Positions 39,933 through 51,300 of a DNA stretch of 64,000 nucleotides are shown one piece after another. The notes beneath the pieces were generated by a model. That model ran no database searches, was not told the DNA's origin, and saw only the letters and a program-made list of their open reading frames with translations. Source of the DNA: Trichomonas vaginalis G3 (taxonomy: Eukaryota > Parabasalia > Trichomonadida > Trichomonadidae); the NCBI RefSeq assembly GCF_026262505.1, contig NC_067207.1, forward strand, positions 10,632,082-10,696,081, in the 5' to 3' direction. How positions within the stretch are numbered: the first letter of the stretch is position 1; each line of letters begins with the position of its first letter. The translations under genes were made by a program, and so were the position numbers.

Positions 39933-39960
39933 CTCAGTACGCATGATATGTATATTAATT
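39933..39960. repeat. Target-site duplication of B, right copy, and last bases of element A
   Basis: CTCAG (39933..39937) followed by TACGCATGATATGTATATTAATT. The latter aligns with the consensus element end TACCCATGACTTGTATACTAACT, so A ends at 39960 and host DNA begins at 39961. Confidence 0.75.
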
Positions 39961-40161
39961 ATTGCTACACTGAAGCAACTTGACTCCTTCCACTTGCACT
40001 TTGGTTTGAGGGAGTCCGAAATACCATATTACCAGTTGAAGCAAGATTGTCAATGTTCAAACTTGCTTTTTTCATCTTGCATTTCTTTCTCAGATTGCAA
40101 GATGTGGTCGGAGTCACTGATAGACTTCCTAATATAGAGACACCAGATCATCGTCTCAAAT

Positions 40162-40437
40162 TCAAAGGTTATCTTTTTGCCAGAAGAATGCATCTTCTGA
40201 AAATGGCGACATCTCTTCTATTATAAGACGAAATGGTGGAAGTGAACTCAAAATAAGAGTAATTAGGTTATTTTGCCGACCAAATATATTTACAAGGCAA
40301 AATATCATATTACATGTCAACCTATTATCAGTATGTTTTGATAAAAAAATTTTATCAAATATCATATTAAAATTAACATCTATATCTATATCAATATCTA
40401 CACTATAAATTTTTTTATTCAATATCATAGATTTCAA
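40162..40437 (-). pseudogene. Fragment of a repeated gene (SLPPFRL family), inverted copy
   Basis: The segment around SSLPPFRL (minus strand, about 40205..40260) matches the start of the gene at 41789 (TSLPPFRL), together with upstream TTGACATGTAA and a GCCGNCCAAATATAT motif. The rest is degraded and followed by low-complexity ATATCTATATC. It probably represents a second, inverted, decayed copy of the same repeat. Confidence 0.35.
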
Positions 40438-40574
40438 AAATTTATTTCAATTTTAAATTAATTTATGGTTTTCATCAAAATTGTTTTTTATTAAAAAGCA
40501 TGTTTCACAATTTTTACGGTTTCTTTCAAAAGTTATAAAAAGAGTGTCAATAAGAAATTTCAACATTTCAAGAA

Positions 40575-41443
40575 GGAATCAAAGAAATTGACGAAGTTCC
40601 AGAATTTTATTCAACAATTCTTAATCAATTAACAAAAACTATACCGAAACTTATCTTACCATCCAAATCAAATCACATTACATACGGAATAAACATTTAA
40701 TCTTTTACCATTAAAATTATATTTATACGTTATTTAATTTTTTTACGTCTAAGTTGAATAGGATAATAGCCGAAGATATAAAGTAACTATAGTTTACAAG
40801 CTAAGGAACAAATCAGCATTGAAACTAAAAAATAACGTATTTGAATAATTTCGTAAAAAATTAGAATTACTCGATATTAAGCATATTGCTTTTCTATCAT
40901 ATATGCTTATATTCTACAATAGTGTTACCAAACATCGGGCAACATCATACGTATAATACAACTTTTTCGTACTTCTTTATCGAATTTAAATAGAACTAAG
41001 TTTTTATTTTAAATAAAAGAGAAATAATTCTAATTTATAATCTCATTATTAATTTATTCTCATTTTAATATTTCATCGATTTTTATTATCGATATTCAAT
41101 ACAAATGAATTCATATTATAATAGTATCTAGTATAACTAGGTATTCTATCACAGTATTTCTTCAATTTATTATAATATTTCAGCATTTTTTAGTTTCAAT
41201 GCTGATTTGTTCCTTAGCTTGTAAACTATAGTTACTTTATATCTTCGGCTATTATCCTATTCAACTTAGACGTAAAAAAATTAAATAACGTATAAATATA
41301 ATTTTAATGGTAAAAGATTAAATGTTTATTCCGTATGTAATGTGATTTGATTTGGATGGTAAGATAAGTTTCGGTATAGTTTTTGTTAATTGATTAAGAA
41401 TTGTTGAATAAAATTCTGGAACTTCGTCAATTTCTTTGATTCC
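40575..41443. repeat. Perfect 259-base inverted repeat with 351-base spacer
   Basis: Left arm 40575..40833, right arm 41185..41443; I find no mismatch between them. Each arm contains the end of the same coding sequence (GIKEIDEVPEFYSTILNQLT, ending HITYGINI and a stop) plus its downstream sequence, but the bases outside the arms differ. This is a palindromic duplication of a gene's 3' end. A related short frame reads 41467..41318 on the minus strand (MELYCEEEGIKE...). The spacer is AT-rich and shows no gene. Perfect identity implies a recent event or gene conversion. Confidence 0.85.
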
Positions 41444-41788
41444 CTCTTCCTCGCAATACAACTCCATATCATTAACTTGTATTTAAAGGCTTCCATATAC
41501 AAAACTATATATAATGTTTGAAAGTTAAATCCAATCTTTTTCTATTTCTAAAAAAAATTGAGACCTAAACACGAGATAGCTTTCAGAAAATTTTCAGGGA
41601 CATTTTTAATCATTTTTTTTTATTTATTGTAATATCTTTGTTATTAAATTTGAATTGTTTAATATTTGAATGTAAAGAATTGAATAGTAATAATTTTAGT
41701 TTTGATACATAGCTAATTGCTAAGCAAAATAATTAATTTATTGTAATTTTGACATGTAAACTAAAGGGGAATTTAGCCGGCCAAATAT

Positions 41789-42768
41789 ATGTCACTTTTT
41801 GACTTCACCTCACTTCCACCATTTCGTCTTATGACACTTCTCACTCTTTATGGATTTTTAGAGGAATTCCCGAATATAAATTTTCAACATCTCACAACCC
41901 TTCCGGTTGAACATTTATTTGCCTTATTCCGAAAATTTGCGCATTCAAAAAAAGAAGTTAAAGATTTGATGAGTGCGGGAGCGCATTTGGTAATGAACCA
42001 AACCTACCGTGAACAAAATTTTGATCGTCTTGTGTCAGAATGCAGACTTGATAATTCAGGAGCAAATATGGCAAATGTCGAGGAGATGCCAGAAGATATT
42101 AAGTCCCAATATATATTCACAGATGAAGATATTGCCAGTATTACGACCGATCTTATGTATTTAGTTGGTTGGCACGAAGATCAGGTATTTTCAGTTTGGG
42201 GAAGATTAATAAAATACGATCACACACAACCATTAAGTGTTTTTGAACCTTACAGCAAAGATTTTCCGCGTAATGGAGTGGAAATTTTAAGACAAAAACT
42301 GGATCAAATTATTGAAATAAAAGCTCCAGTTCCTTTTTCAGAAAATAGGGCTATTGCCCATCTCAAGCATACGAAACACAGTTACAAAAAGTGCCGATGG
42401 CCAAAACACCTCTTTATGAGAATTTCAATGACATACTACAATTCGCAAACTCAAATTCCTCTTCTTCTACAGAAAACTCTACAACTACAGATTCTACATC
42501 TCAAGGAATTCAATCTCAAAATTCAAATTTTCCAAATGAAAATTTGGAAAATTCCCAAAATGCAGAATCAACTGATGATTTTCAATCATTAATAACGCCA
42601 ATACAAGAAGATCATTTTCCTTCTGCCAACGAACTAAAACAAGGGTTTGATATTGCCCATGATGTTTTAATTAGTCCGCCACCTGAGAATCAACATCCAG
42701 AAATTGATGAAGAAGAGACACAAAAAGCAATTTATCTATTACAAAACTTAGACTTTCCTAAGAAATAA
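41789..42768 (+). pseudogene. Unrecognised repeated gene, transposase-like appearance, one frameshift
   Basis: Begins MSLFDFTSLPPFRLMTLLTL. A folded region (HLTTLPVEHLFALFRKFAHSKKEVKDLMSAGAH, then ITTDLMYLVGWHEDQVFSVWGRLIKYD) is followed by a low-complexity serine/asparagine/glutamine tail that ends IYLLQNLDFPKK. The reading frame changes near 42365: the first frame continues with nonsense composition, while the second (..QLQKVPMAKTPLYENFNDIL) continues the protein to 42768. The region before 41789 has a GGGGAATTTAGCCGGCC motif also found, varied, near 40266. I do not recognise the family; a DNA-transposon-derived or multigene-family protein is possible. Confidence 0.45.
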
Positions 42769-44430
42769 AATTATTTAATTTATTCTTGTTTGTTTTTTAA
42801 TTAAACATGTATATTTATTAACATTTCCTTTTTTAATACCTTTCCAACTTCTATTAGTAACAAACACATAACTAATTTGAAGATTTAGCGTTATGAAGAA
42901 GTATCCAAGTAATAACGTCAATAATGCATTTGCGATAGGATATAATTGCACCAAAGGTTAAAACTTGTATAAAGAATGAAAAATGAAATTTAATATAATT
43001 TTTTTCGAAAAAAATCCATGCTTGGCTAGATTTTCATAGTTATTGAATATGCATTACTGACATCTTGTAAAAGATGCCGATCAAGGCTTTCAAGATTGCT
43101 AAATTTCTCGATTAAAATTTACATTTTTTTTATTTGTGTTTAATTACATTTTACAGTTTGCAGACTTACATAAAATCCGCAACATAGTGGTTATTTAATA
43201 TTTGCCCCACAGTATTGTAGTTTGAAATTTACGATAAGATTATAATTGATAAAGTAAGGTTTTGTCATTAATGCATCTTATAAACTTTCATTGATAAATA
43301 TGGATAGATAAGTTCTGTGTTCAAAAGTAAGCATTTTTTAAAACGCGCAATTATATCAAGAACGACTATCATAAATTCATGAGTATCGATGATTTTCGTT
43401 TAGGATGGACTTAATCGGCTTGATTGATATACATATTTTAAAATGGCATAGCTTTGTGCATGTTATGTCAAGCATTGTGCCAAACCAATTTAAAATGAAA
43501 CAAATTATTTTAAAGAAACTATATATGAACTATTCGAACACTTTATATTAATGTAGGGAGCTATAAATTTAAATATTCTAAAAATTTATTTATTTGTTAA
43601 GAGTTCGGAACAAATTTATTATTGAATATATAGGAAATCAAATAATTATGCATAATCGCATAAAAAAATGCTGAAACAATGAAAAGAAAAAAATAGTTGC
43701 CCAATAGAAAAAGTCGAACCCATACCCCTACCCATTGAGTTATCCTCACTTTCAAGTTTCGATCGAAAAAAAGGTATTTAATCGCATAACTCGCACCGTT
43801 TAGTCGTATTTCGAAGTTCTATATAGTATTAAAGATTAAGTTACATTATGTACAAAATAACTTTTTATTGTTATTTGATTTTGATAGCATTATTAGCTGA
43901 ATATGAAAAATCTCGTAGAAATAATCATTTCATTCAGACATAAGTATTGGATTGTTTCCCAACAAGCATAATAACACACGTTTCATATTATAATTTATTT
44001 CATTTCTGTACAAAATTTAGATAACGATATCAAATAAAAAAAACTGTGGCATTTTTTTACTTCAAACTATCATGAAGTGTAACCAAATTGGGTGAGTATT
44101 CTTGCTATCAGTATGACATGAAAAAGTGAACGACAAAAATTGAAGATATTGTAGTTAACTCGGATTTTTTTAATTGCAAACACATCTATAATTTGTTTAA
44201 ATATCATTTATTATATCAAAATCGAAAAATTCGTTTTTGGAAATCTTTGAATTTATGAGAAGTTCTACAAAGACACTTACAAATATAGCGTTTGCAATAA
44301 AAAGGCTCTTTAATCTTCTTCATCCTTGCTCAGAAACTTCTACTGGTTACCTTACGGGTAACCTGCAAAGCTGCTTCCAAGGCATCGGGAAAATAACGTA
44401 TTTTCGTGAGACTACCTTTGAATAAACAAT
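42769..44430. other. AT-rich intergenic stretch, no gene seen
   Basis: No convincing open frame. It holds a short hairpin GGTTACC-TTACG-GGTAACC (44345..44363). On the minus strand near 43695..43745 there is a fragment with tRNA-like box sequences (CTCAATGGGTAG, GGGTTCGA) that lacks an anticodon arm. Confidence 0.6.
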
Positions 44431-45703
44431 TTACCCAGATTTGCTTTACTTTTACCACTCCCCATGTAATTTCTGGGGAAAACGATAATTCATTTTTTTT
44501 ATGGATGAATAGATCGTTTTCCTAGAAAGGACCTCATATCTCTGGCTAAAAAGAGTGTCAGATCCTAAATAGATTATTGATCTAGTGTACAAATCCAATA
44601 AAAAGCCTATTTTTTTGGCTTTTTTGGTGCTCATTTTTTCGAAGATCTACATGAATATGGGGAAACCATCGGATTTTTTTGGTTAACCCACATCTTCATG
44701 TAGTCTGGACTATCTTTCCTCGAAGGACCTCTTTACGGGTGTAAAAACTCATAAAGTTCTCAAAAGATTCATTCTCGATCTCCATGCTGAAAGAATTTAC
44801 AATAAAAAAGAGATCTACGCATCAAACTACAGCCATAAATGAACTGAACCCCTAAAGCTCAGCTCTTAGTTTATCAAAAACGTCGAAATCCTTCTCATTG
44901 CAATCAAATTTTCTCAATAACTCATAAGAAAAATCGAATTTTGATTAAGCCGATGTTATAGGTATCACAAATACTACAAACTTGAGCAATATCGAAATTG
45001 CCAGCAAAAGTTTGAAATTGCATTGCTCATATTTGTTTTGTAAACTAAAAATCTGCTTATATTATTCATTAATTTTTTATATATTATTCATATACTTTAA
45101 TAAAAACAATACTATTTCACCTTAAAAATGAATTTCATAAGTCAATATTATTTTTTGAAAATGTATCAATTTCGATTAAAACAACATGAGAATAAAATTT
45201 ACGCAAAATTATTTTAAAAAATGGTTTTAAAAATTTACAATTGATTAAGAATAAGATTGGAAGAAGTTTTGAAGTTTAATTTTAAGAAAAAAAATTCGGA
45301 TATTATTCATGGATCTAAGTAATCTGATATTTGAGTATCGGCACTATGCATAAAACATATATTTATAGTTTTTTGGAGTTTTATGATTTAAATATATTCA
45401 AATTTGGCAATCCAATAGATTTTTAAAAAATAGGTAAATAAAAATAGATTACATATGCAGCAGATTTAGAACATGAAACAAATCTTATAGTGACCCAAAA
45501 AAAAATTCATGATCCAAAAAAGAAAAAAATTAGCTAAATGGGAATCAAACCTTGGCATAACGAATCATTATGTCAGATGTTTCCACTACACTACACCGGC
45601 AGTTCAAAAAATACCCTTGGTGGTTCTATTTAATAGCTACTCCCAACGATAGGCGGTGTCCCCAGCTTTCGAGAGGTGGTAAAAGTAAAGCAAATCTGGG
45701 TAA
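44431..45703. mobile_element. 1.27 kb element with perfect 28-base terminal inverted repeats (non-autonomous DNA transposon)
   Basis: The outer 28 bases at 44431..44458 (starting TTACCCAGATTTGC, ending CTTTTACCAC) recur exactly in reverse at 45676..45703. No frame longer than about 60 residues lies inside, so it would be a non-autonomous (MITE-like) element. Flanks show TA next to the CCCAG core on both sides, which would fit a Tc1/mariner-type TA target, but a longer duplication cannot be confirmed. A tRNA-like remnant (about 45535..45605) lies inside. Confidence 0.65.
45535..45605 (-). other. tRNA-like remnant
   Basis: On the minus strand: GGTGTAGTGTAGTGGAAAC resembles a D-arm/A-box, CATAA-TGATTCG-TTATG forms a five-pair anticodon-like stem with seven-base loop, and GGTTTGATTCCC resembles a T-arm/B-box. 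The acceptor arms do not pair and position 33 is not U, so it is not a functional tRNA. It may be a tRNA pseudogene or part of a tRNA-derived short repeat. Confidence 0.35.
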
Positions 45704-47331
45704 TTTAATTTGCATATTTTTTTTTAGTTGAAAGACAGGAAAATTAGTTGAGTTTGTATTATTTTTATCGTTCAATTCATTGTATATGTGAGTGATCCAG
45801 ATATTTAAGATATTTAGAAAAAATTTATTAATTTGATTAACAAATTTTAATCAAAATAGCAAAAATCTATTTGATAGCTGTAAGCAAATAATAATTTATA
45901 TTTCAAGCAAAATCAATTATTTTCATCTAAACGTATAAAATTGTCAATTTTATGAGAATAAATTTAAAATCTCATGAAATATAAAGGAGAGTAATATTTT
46001 TCAATTTTCTTTTTTTCTTTCTCTCAAATATTTTCTATTGGAATTTTCTTGTTATCAAAAATAATTTTAATATTTGTTTATTTCATTACATACAATAAAA
46101 TTTTAAAAACTCTATTTCTTCACAAGAAAATTTTTTCCTTCATATGAAGAAACATTTTGTTTTCATTTGATGCTGAGTTAAATCTCGATTTTTGAATTTT
46201 CTTCTTTCCAAATTTCTTTTTTCCAAATTAGAAGTTTAATTCAAATTTTCAATAGTTTATATATTTTCTCAAACCGTCTTAGATTTTCTCACTTTTTAGG
46301 GATTTTCTCTCAAAATATACAAAAATTAGTAATACCAATAACATGTGTCTAATATACTTTAAAACCATCGTGATAAAATTCAAAAACGAAGAGTTCTTCT
46401 CTCCAAATTTTTTTCAAAATCAAAAAAATGAGATAAAAAAAATACGTTTGGAAAATTCATTTTTAGCAGTTTAGGAATTTTCTCACTTTTCTTCCAAATT
46501 GACATCCTTACTCACCACTTTCAAGTTTTTCATACATATATCTTACCCATTCATTTGGAATACGAGGTCTCGAGTTTTCGTTCATTTTTTTTACTTTACA
46601 AAACTGTTTATTTTTCAGAATTTTTAAATTTGAAAAAATCCATTCTATATCTGATAAATAATATATTATTTTTCAATCAAAATATTTTGATTATCATCTC
46701 AAAAGTGTTCTCAAAACCTAGTTTTTCTTATTTTAGATAATCTTAATATTTATATTATTGTAAACTAATTGAACACCATATGTTTTTATATACTTTTACA
46801 AAAAATTGATAGATTTGTGATACTTTCCCCGACGATATAATTGAATAGCTTACATTTTGACAGAACTTAATATGGAACAATTCTAAGTAGATTTTGTAAA
46901 AAATCAAGAAAGAAAAATTTTAACGTGCTTTATTTTTTCTTTTTTATAATAATACATATTATTATATAATTAACATATTCATAATGTTTCACCCTTTCAA
47001 AAATATAATCCTCCTCCTCTCAAATAAACCTACATACGGGTGCACCCTTAAGAGAATACAAATATGAATTGAAAAAATGTAGATATTGGGTGCAAACTGT
47101 TTTCCTATATATTTTCTGAAATCCATTCGCAAAAAATTCACTTTCCGATATATGGTTAAGTAAAATTTATCTTCTTATGATAGTATATAAATCAGTGAAA
47201 TAATGTTCACGGTTCATATTGTAGATAAATTTTAATCGACTTTTGAGATAATTATATTTAATTTGAGAAAGTTATTAAATTTGTAAAGCTCTAAAAAATT
47301 TGATTTCAAAAATATTCATAAAATTTTTTAA
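45704..47331. other. AT-rich intergenic stretch with one arm of a dispersed repeat
   Basis: No gene seen. At 46879..47054 lies a repeat that occurs in reverse orientation at the right edge of the window (63424..63980). It includes CACCCTTTCAAAAATATAAT, CCTCCTCCTCTCAAATAAAC and the 10-base palindrome GGGTGCACCC. The last bases before the tetraspanin (TTCATAAAATTTTTTAA) may contain its initiator. Confidence 0.6.
46879..47054 (-). repeat. Dispersed repeat, left copy
   Basis: About 170 bases matching 63814..63980 in reverse orientation nearly throughout; its GGGTGCACCCTTAA end matches 63424..63440. No coding capacity. Confidence 0.75.
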
Positions 47332-48003
47332 ATGGCTTGTTGTGCATTATTCTCTAAGTATTTCCTCGCCGCTCTAAACTTAATATGGTTTATTGGTCTT
47401 ATAGTTATTGGTGTTTTAATGGGAGTCTTCTGGAAGAAGATTGATCTCAACAGCTATCTCAAACTCATTGGTTATAAATACGTTCCGTTTCTTCTCATAG
47501 TAGTTACAATTATAGTAATGGTTTTCGCCGTTATATTTGGATTTTGCTTCTTCTGTACAAATTCCAAATGCTTACGTTTAACATACTCGAATTTACTTGT
47601 TCTTATCTTCCTTCTTCAAATTGCCTCAGTCGCTATTTTCTTCGTTTTCAAGCAAAGAACCGAAGTTGACATCAGTTCAAGATGGAGTGCACCAAATTTC
47701 GCAGATATAGTGAAAGGTATCGAAAAGAAACTCGTCTGCTGTGGATTTGCAGATACAACTCAAGAAGATGCAAGTAGATGTGCAAGTAACAACGTTACAA
47801 ATTATGACTCTTCCTGCGAAACCAAAATTGTCGCTCAGATAACAAAGTATAAAGCATATGTTATTGTTGGTATAGTACTCTTAATTTTACTTCAAATCGC
47901 TCTAATAGTCCTGGCATTTATTTATGCCTGTGCAACAGATGAAGATTTAGGAGACGAAGGCGATGATTTTGATGATTCAGAAGATGAATACTTTACTGAC
48001 TAA
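47332..48003 (+). CDS. Tetraspanin
   Basis: 223 residues with four membrane segments: about 11..32, 49..72, 82..106 and 172..197. Between segments 3 and 4 is an extracellular loop of about 65 residues with the hallmark CCG motif (LVCCGFADTTQEDASRC) and further cysteines (SSCETK) that would form the conserved disulphides. The cytoplasmic tail is acidic (DEDLGDEGDDFDDSEDEYF). This matches trichomonad tetraspanins, which act at the cell surface and in exosomes and are linked to adherence. The ATG at 47332 is preceded by AT-rich DNA with TTCATAAAA, a possible initiator. Single exon. Confidence 0.92.
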   Translation: MACCALFSKYFLAALNLIWFIGLIVIGVLMGVFWKKIDLNSYLKLIGYKYVPFLLIVVTIIVMVFAVIFGFCFFCTNSKCLRLTYSNLLVLIFLLQIASVAIFFVFKQRTEVDISSRWSAPNFADIVKGIEKKLVCCGFADTTQEDASRCASNNVTNYDSSCETKIVAQITKYKAYVIVGIVLLILLQIALIVLAFIYACATDEDLGDEGDDFDDSEDEYFTD

Positions 48004-48306
48004 TTTGTTGTCTATTTCTACGAGATTTTTCTCAATTTATTTAAAATTTTCACTATTTTTTTAAATAAATTGGAGTTACAAATTAAAAACATACAGTTCA
48101 TTTCTCTTATTATTATCATAGCATTTAATTTCCTCTATTTAAAACTGCATAATCTTTTTTGAGCACTTTATACAGGCGTGAAATTGTAAGAAAAAGTGCC
48201 ATATTTATGTAAAGAAAAATTTCGACTTGGAAATTAATGATAAAACAAATATTTTTAATAACACACACAAATATAAAAGAACAAACAAAGCATTAAGAAT
48301 TAAGAA
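48004..48306. other. Intergenic gap between convergent host genes
   Basis: AT-rich 3' flank of the tetraspanin and of the cyclase-like gene. TTAAATAAATTGG (48059..) could supply the tetraspanin polyadenylation signal. Nothing else seen. Confidence 0.5.
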
Positions 48307-51300
48307 TTATTCGTCAATATACTTTGAGCTTACAATAACTAAGTCAGTTTCTCTATCATCTGTCAAAGTAACACTTTTGAGTTCAGATAATAGTGGAGCT
48401 GTATTTTTTGTAGTGAAGAATTTTCCAGTTCCTCTCACTCTATGACGATTTGCCATCAAAACACGGTATTCACTTCCGAAAACCTCTAGAACTGGCAATG
48501 CCGTCTTCATTGGAATAACTGTAACATCACCAATGAGCATTACAGCAGAAATTTTGAATTTCTAAGTACTAGAGTTGAAAGAATTGATGATTGCGTTCAT
48601 GAAATGTACAATTTGGATGGCTCTTATATCTAATGGATCATTTTCATCAGGAATTGATAAGTAAATGAAGCTCGGAGGTTCATTCATTAATTTAATGATG
48701 TTTGGAAAGACTCCTGATACTTCCTGTGCAGCCTTTAAGAAAAGTAAGCATCCGTCTGCGAGTTCTCCGTCATATTCATCCCTTAAAGATGCATATGAAA
48801 TCGCAAAAACAGACATTCCAGCATTATTGAAATCCCTTGCCTGCAATTTGTTTTCTACTGTCAATGCATTACTAAGAAGAAGAGGAATTGCATTATGTTT
48901 CAAGTTTTCTGCAATTTGTTTCTGATATCTTGTATTTTCTTCTAATTGGTGATGATAAGTCAGGTCTTCGAATGCAAGAATGAAGGCATTCTTGTTATCT
49001 TCAGCTATAACCTTGGACATCCTAATTTCAACATTTTTTGACTTATGAGTTCCTCTTTCGAACTTCGTAGTGACTTTTACGCATGTCATATTGGAGTCTT
49101 GGTCCATAAACTCAAGTATTTTGTTGAAAGGATGCTTAGGATCCGTTTTGAAATCCATTATTCTGGAAAAGATGGCGTCGATGCTCAATCCGATGCAAGC
49201 TTCCCTTGGAGCACCAATCAATGAATAAAATGATTGGTTTGCAAACAAAAGAGATCGATCTTCTTCGAATATCGCGTGTGGATATTCGACTAAACTCAAA
49301 TAATTGCTAGAATTAGAGTTGTTACTCTCTGCAATGAATCCTCCTCTATGCCAATCAGCTTCTCCTTGAAGATAAAGCATGATTTTGGCAAGATCTGGGA
49401 TTTTAATCGGAGGAATGTACTTCATTGGCAATTTTACTGCTTGGATCGTATTATTTAGGCTCTTAATAGTAGGTGATAAGAATACAAAAGCAACTAAAGC
49501 AACAATTCCAACAAATAAAAAGAATATTCACAACAAAATCAGTCTTTCTGTCTTAAATTGCTTGATAATAAAGTCATATCCAATCTTATGAAGCTGATAA
49601 GACTCAGGATACAAGTAATCGTTATATAATACCGTCCATTTGAAGAAATTGTCATCGGAAATGGAATTATTATATGCCTGGGTTGCGAATATTAAGAATG
49701 AATCCATTATATTCGCATACGACCAACAGCTGACGTTTGTTGTATCATTGCACTTGTTTGCATGGACAAAATCATAAACTGGCTGGTAAGTAAGGAACTT
49801 TTGAGAGACTTCTTTTTGGTCGATTGCCAAAAGTAGCTGAGAATTCTGTTTTTTCGCAGAATTTAATAAACTTTCGCAAAAATCTCTTGGAAAGTCCGAA
49901 AAATTAGAAACAATACCTTGTAAAGCAACAGAGCAGCCGATGATTCTCCTGGAAAGTATCTGTAATGTCTTGAATTCGACCATCATTTCATTTACAAAAG
50001 AAGTAAACAAAGAAACCTCAATTGTAGCACCTATAAGTAATGTAAATGTCACACTAGTAAGAATTATCCATACTTTGATCTGAAAATTGTTTGGTAAAAC
50101 AGATTGAGTCGTTGACTGATCATGGACGAGTAATTTAAGGTTTTCTGCAGCCTTGTTCTCATTTTCGCTCACAGTTGCTTGGTTATTTACGTCATTTTGA
50201 TCCAGATCAAGCAAATTATTAGTTATTGGTAATCCTGTCTTTCCTTTCTTATTCTTGGAGTCCGGATCCATGAATTCTGTGATCACTGAGCGAGGAATTG
50301 TAAGGTAAAGGTTGAATATGTACTTTAATTCCGATTTGACGTTCTGTAGAGCATTAAAAACGAAAGGAATCATAATTATAAGCATAACACCCCATATTAC
50401 ACCATAGTAAATTGGTATATACTTCTTAACTTTTGAGATGATATTTTGAATTGAAGACAATTCAGCATCAGAAGCCAAGAAAACTGAATAGGCAATGCCG
50501 AATGTATTTTTCGACATCAGAAAAACCAATGTATCGTTATCCGGAACAAATGGAACCGATCTTGCGTAGTAAGAATAAAGTCTGAGTGCTTTCACTAGGC
50601 CAGACTGGGATGATACATTGTATTTATTAACTTGGCTGTACAAATCTTCACTTAATTCAGTATTATTTTTCAAAATTCCTGACGGCATTGAAGAAAGGAG
50701 GCCAGTGATTGAAGTATCAAGGGTTTTAGCATGATTAAAGAAGGATTTTCTGCCAGGAGTTCCTGAAACAATGATTTTTTGTAATAAATTTGGAGAATGA
50801 ACAATTAAACTGCAAGTTGTATCAGAATAGTACAGATAATTACTCATTCCATAGCTGATATTAATAAATATAAAGGCTAGAACGATAGCGCATATGATAA
50901 ACAGAAATGCGAGGAAAACAGTAATAAAAATGAACACTCTAGCCCTATGGAGTGAAATAATTGGTCTTCTATCAACAGCATCTTCAACGCTTTGGTGCAA
51001 AATAGACTCATTTATTTCGTTTGCGTCAGGAGAATTATTTGATTGGACATTATCCATAAGTTTGGGGTGAATCTTAAGGATTGACTCTGCAATTCGATGT
51101 TGTGTTCCAACGCCAACCAAATATTTTATGTATTCCTTGATAATTGGCGTGGAATAAGGATATCTTATGACTAACTGCTTCCAATTATCCGAAAGCTCCT
51201 TCAAATTCTGATGTAAAGTAAACGCTGACCTCGCCATTTGAGAAATGTCACCTTTGTAGCATCCAGACCAAAATTTTGACAAAACTTGCTCGCATTTTAT

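Larger units (their letters stand above)
1..39960 (+). mobile_element. Polinton/Maverick element A (partial, interrupted by element B)
   Basis: Its left end lies outside the window. Its own sequence is 1..11625 plus 39938..39960; everything between is element B and its nested element C. Parts seen, left to right: integrase tail, two KilA-N-type genes, a repeat-rich gap, a 157-residue gene, polymerase B, a penton-like gene, two small basic genes, the major capsid protein, a membrane-anchored gene, a small gene and the terminal-repeat gene. Its right terminal sequence is split by B. Read across the insertion it aligns base for base with the ends of B and C but with many differences, so A is older or from another lineage. 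It is broken, with about four breaks. Family assignment rests on the combination of retroviral-type integrase, protein-primed polymerase and double-jelly-roll capsid, which is diagnostic of Polintons. Confidence 0.9.

Noticed and set aside
43695-43745. Possible tRNA gene on the minus strand
   Set aside because: A-box-like and B-box-like segments are almost adjacent, with no anticodon arm; too weak to list as an RNA gene.
44452-44634. 60-codon minus-strand frame in the 1.27 kb transposon
   Set aside because: Too short and without transposase features; probably chance.
46555-46740. 61-codon frame in AT-rich DNA
   Set aside because: Composition follows the AT-rich background (F, L, I, N, K) with no supporting signal.
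48227-48445. 72-codon plus-strand frame
   Set aside because: Overlaps the end of the cyclase-like gene on the other strand and has no family resemblance.
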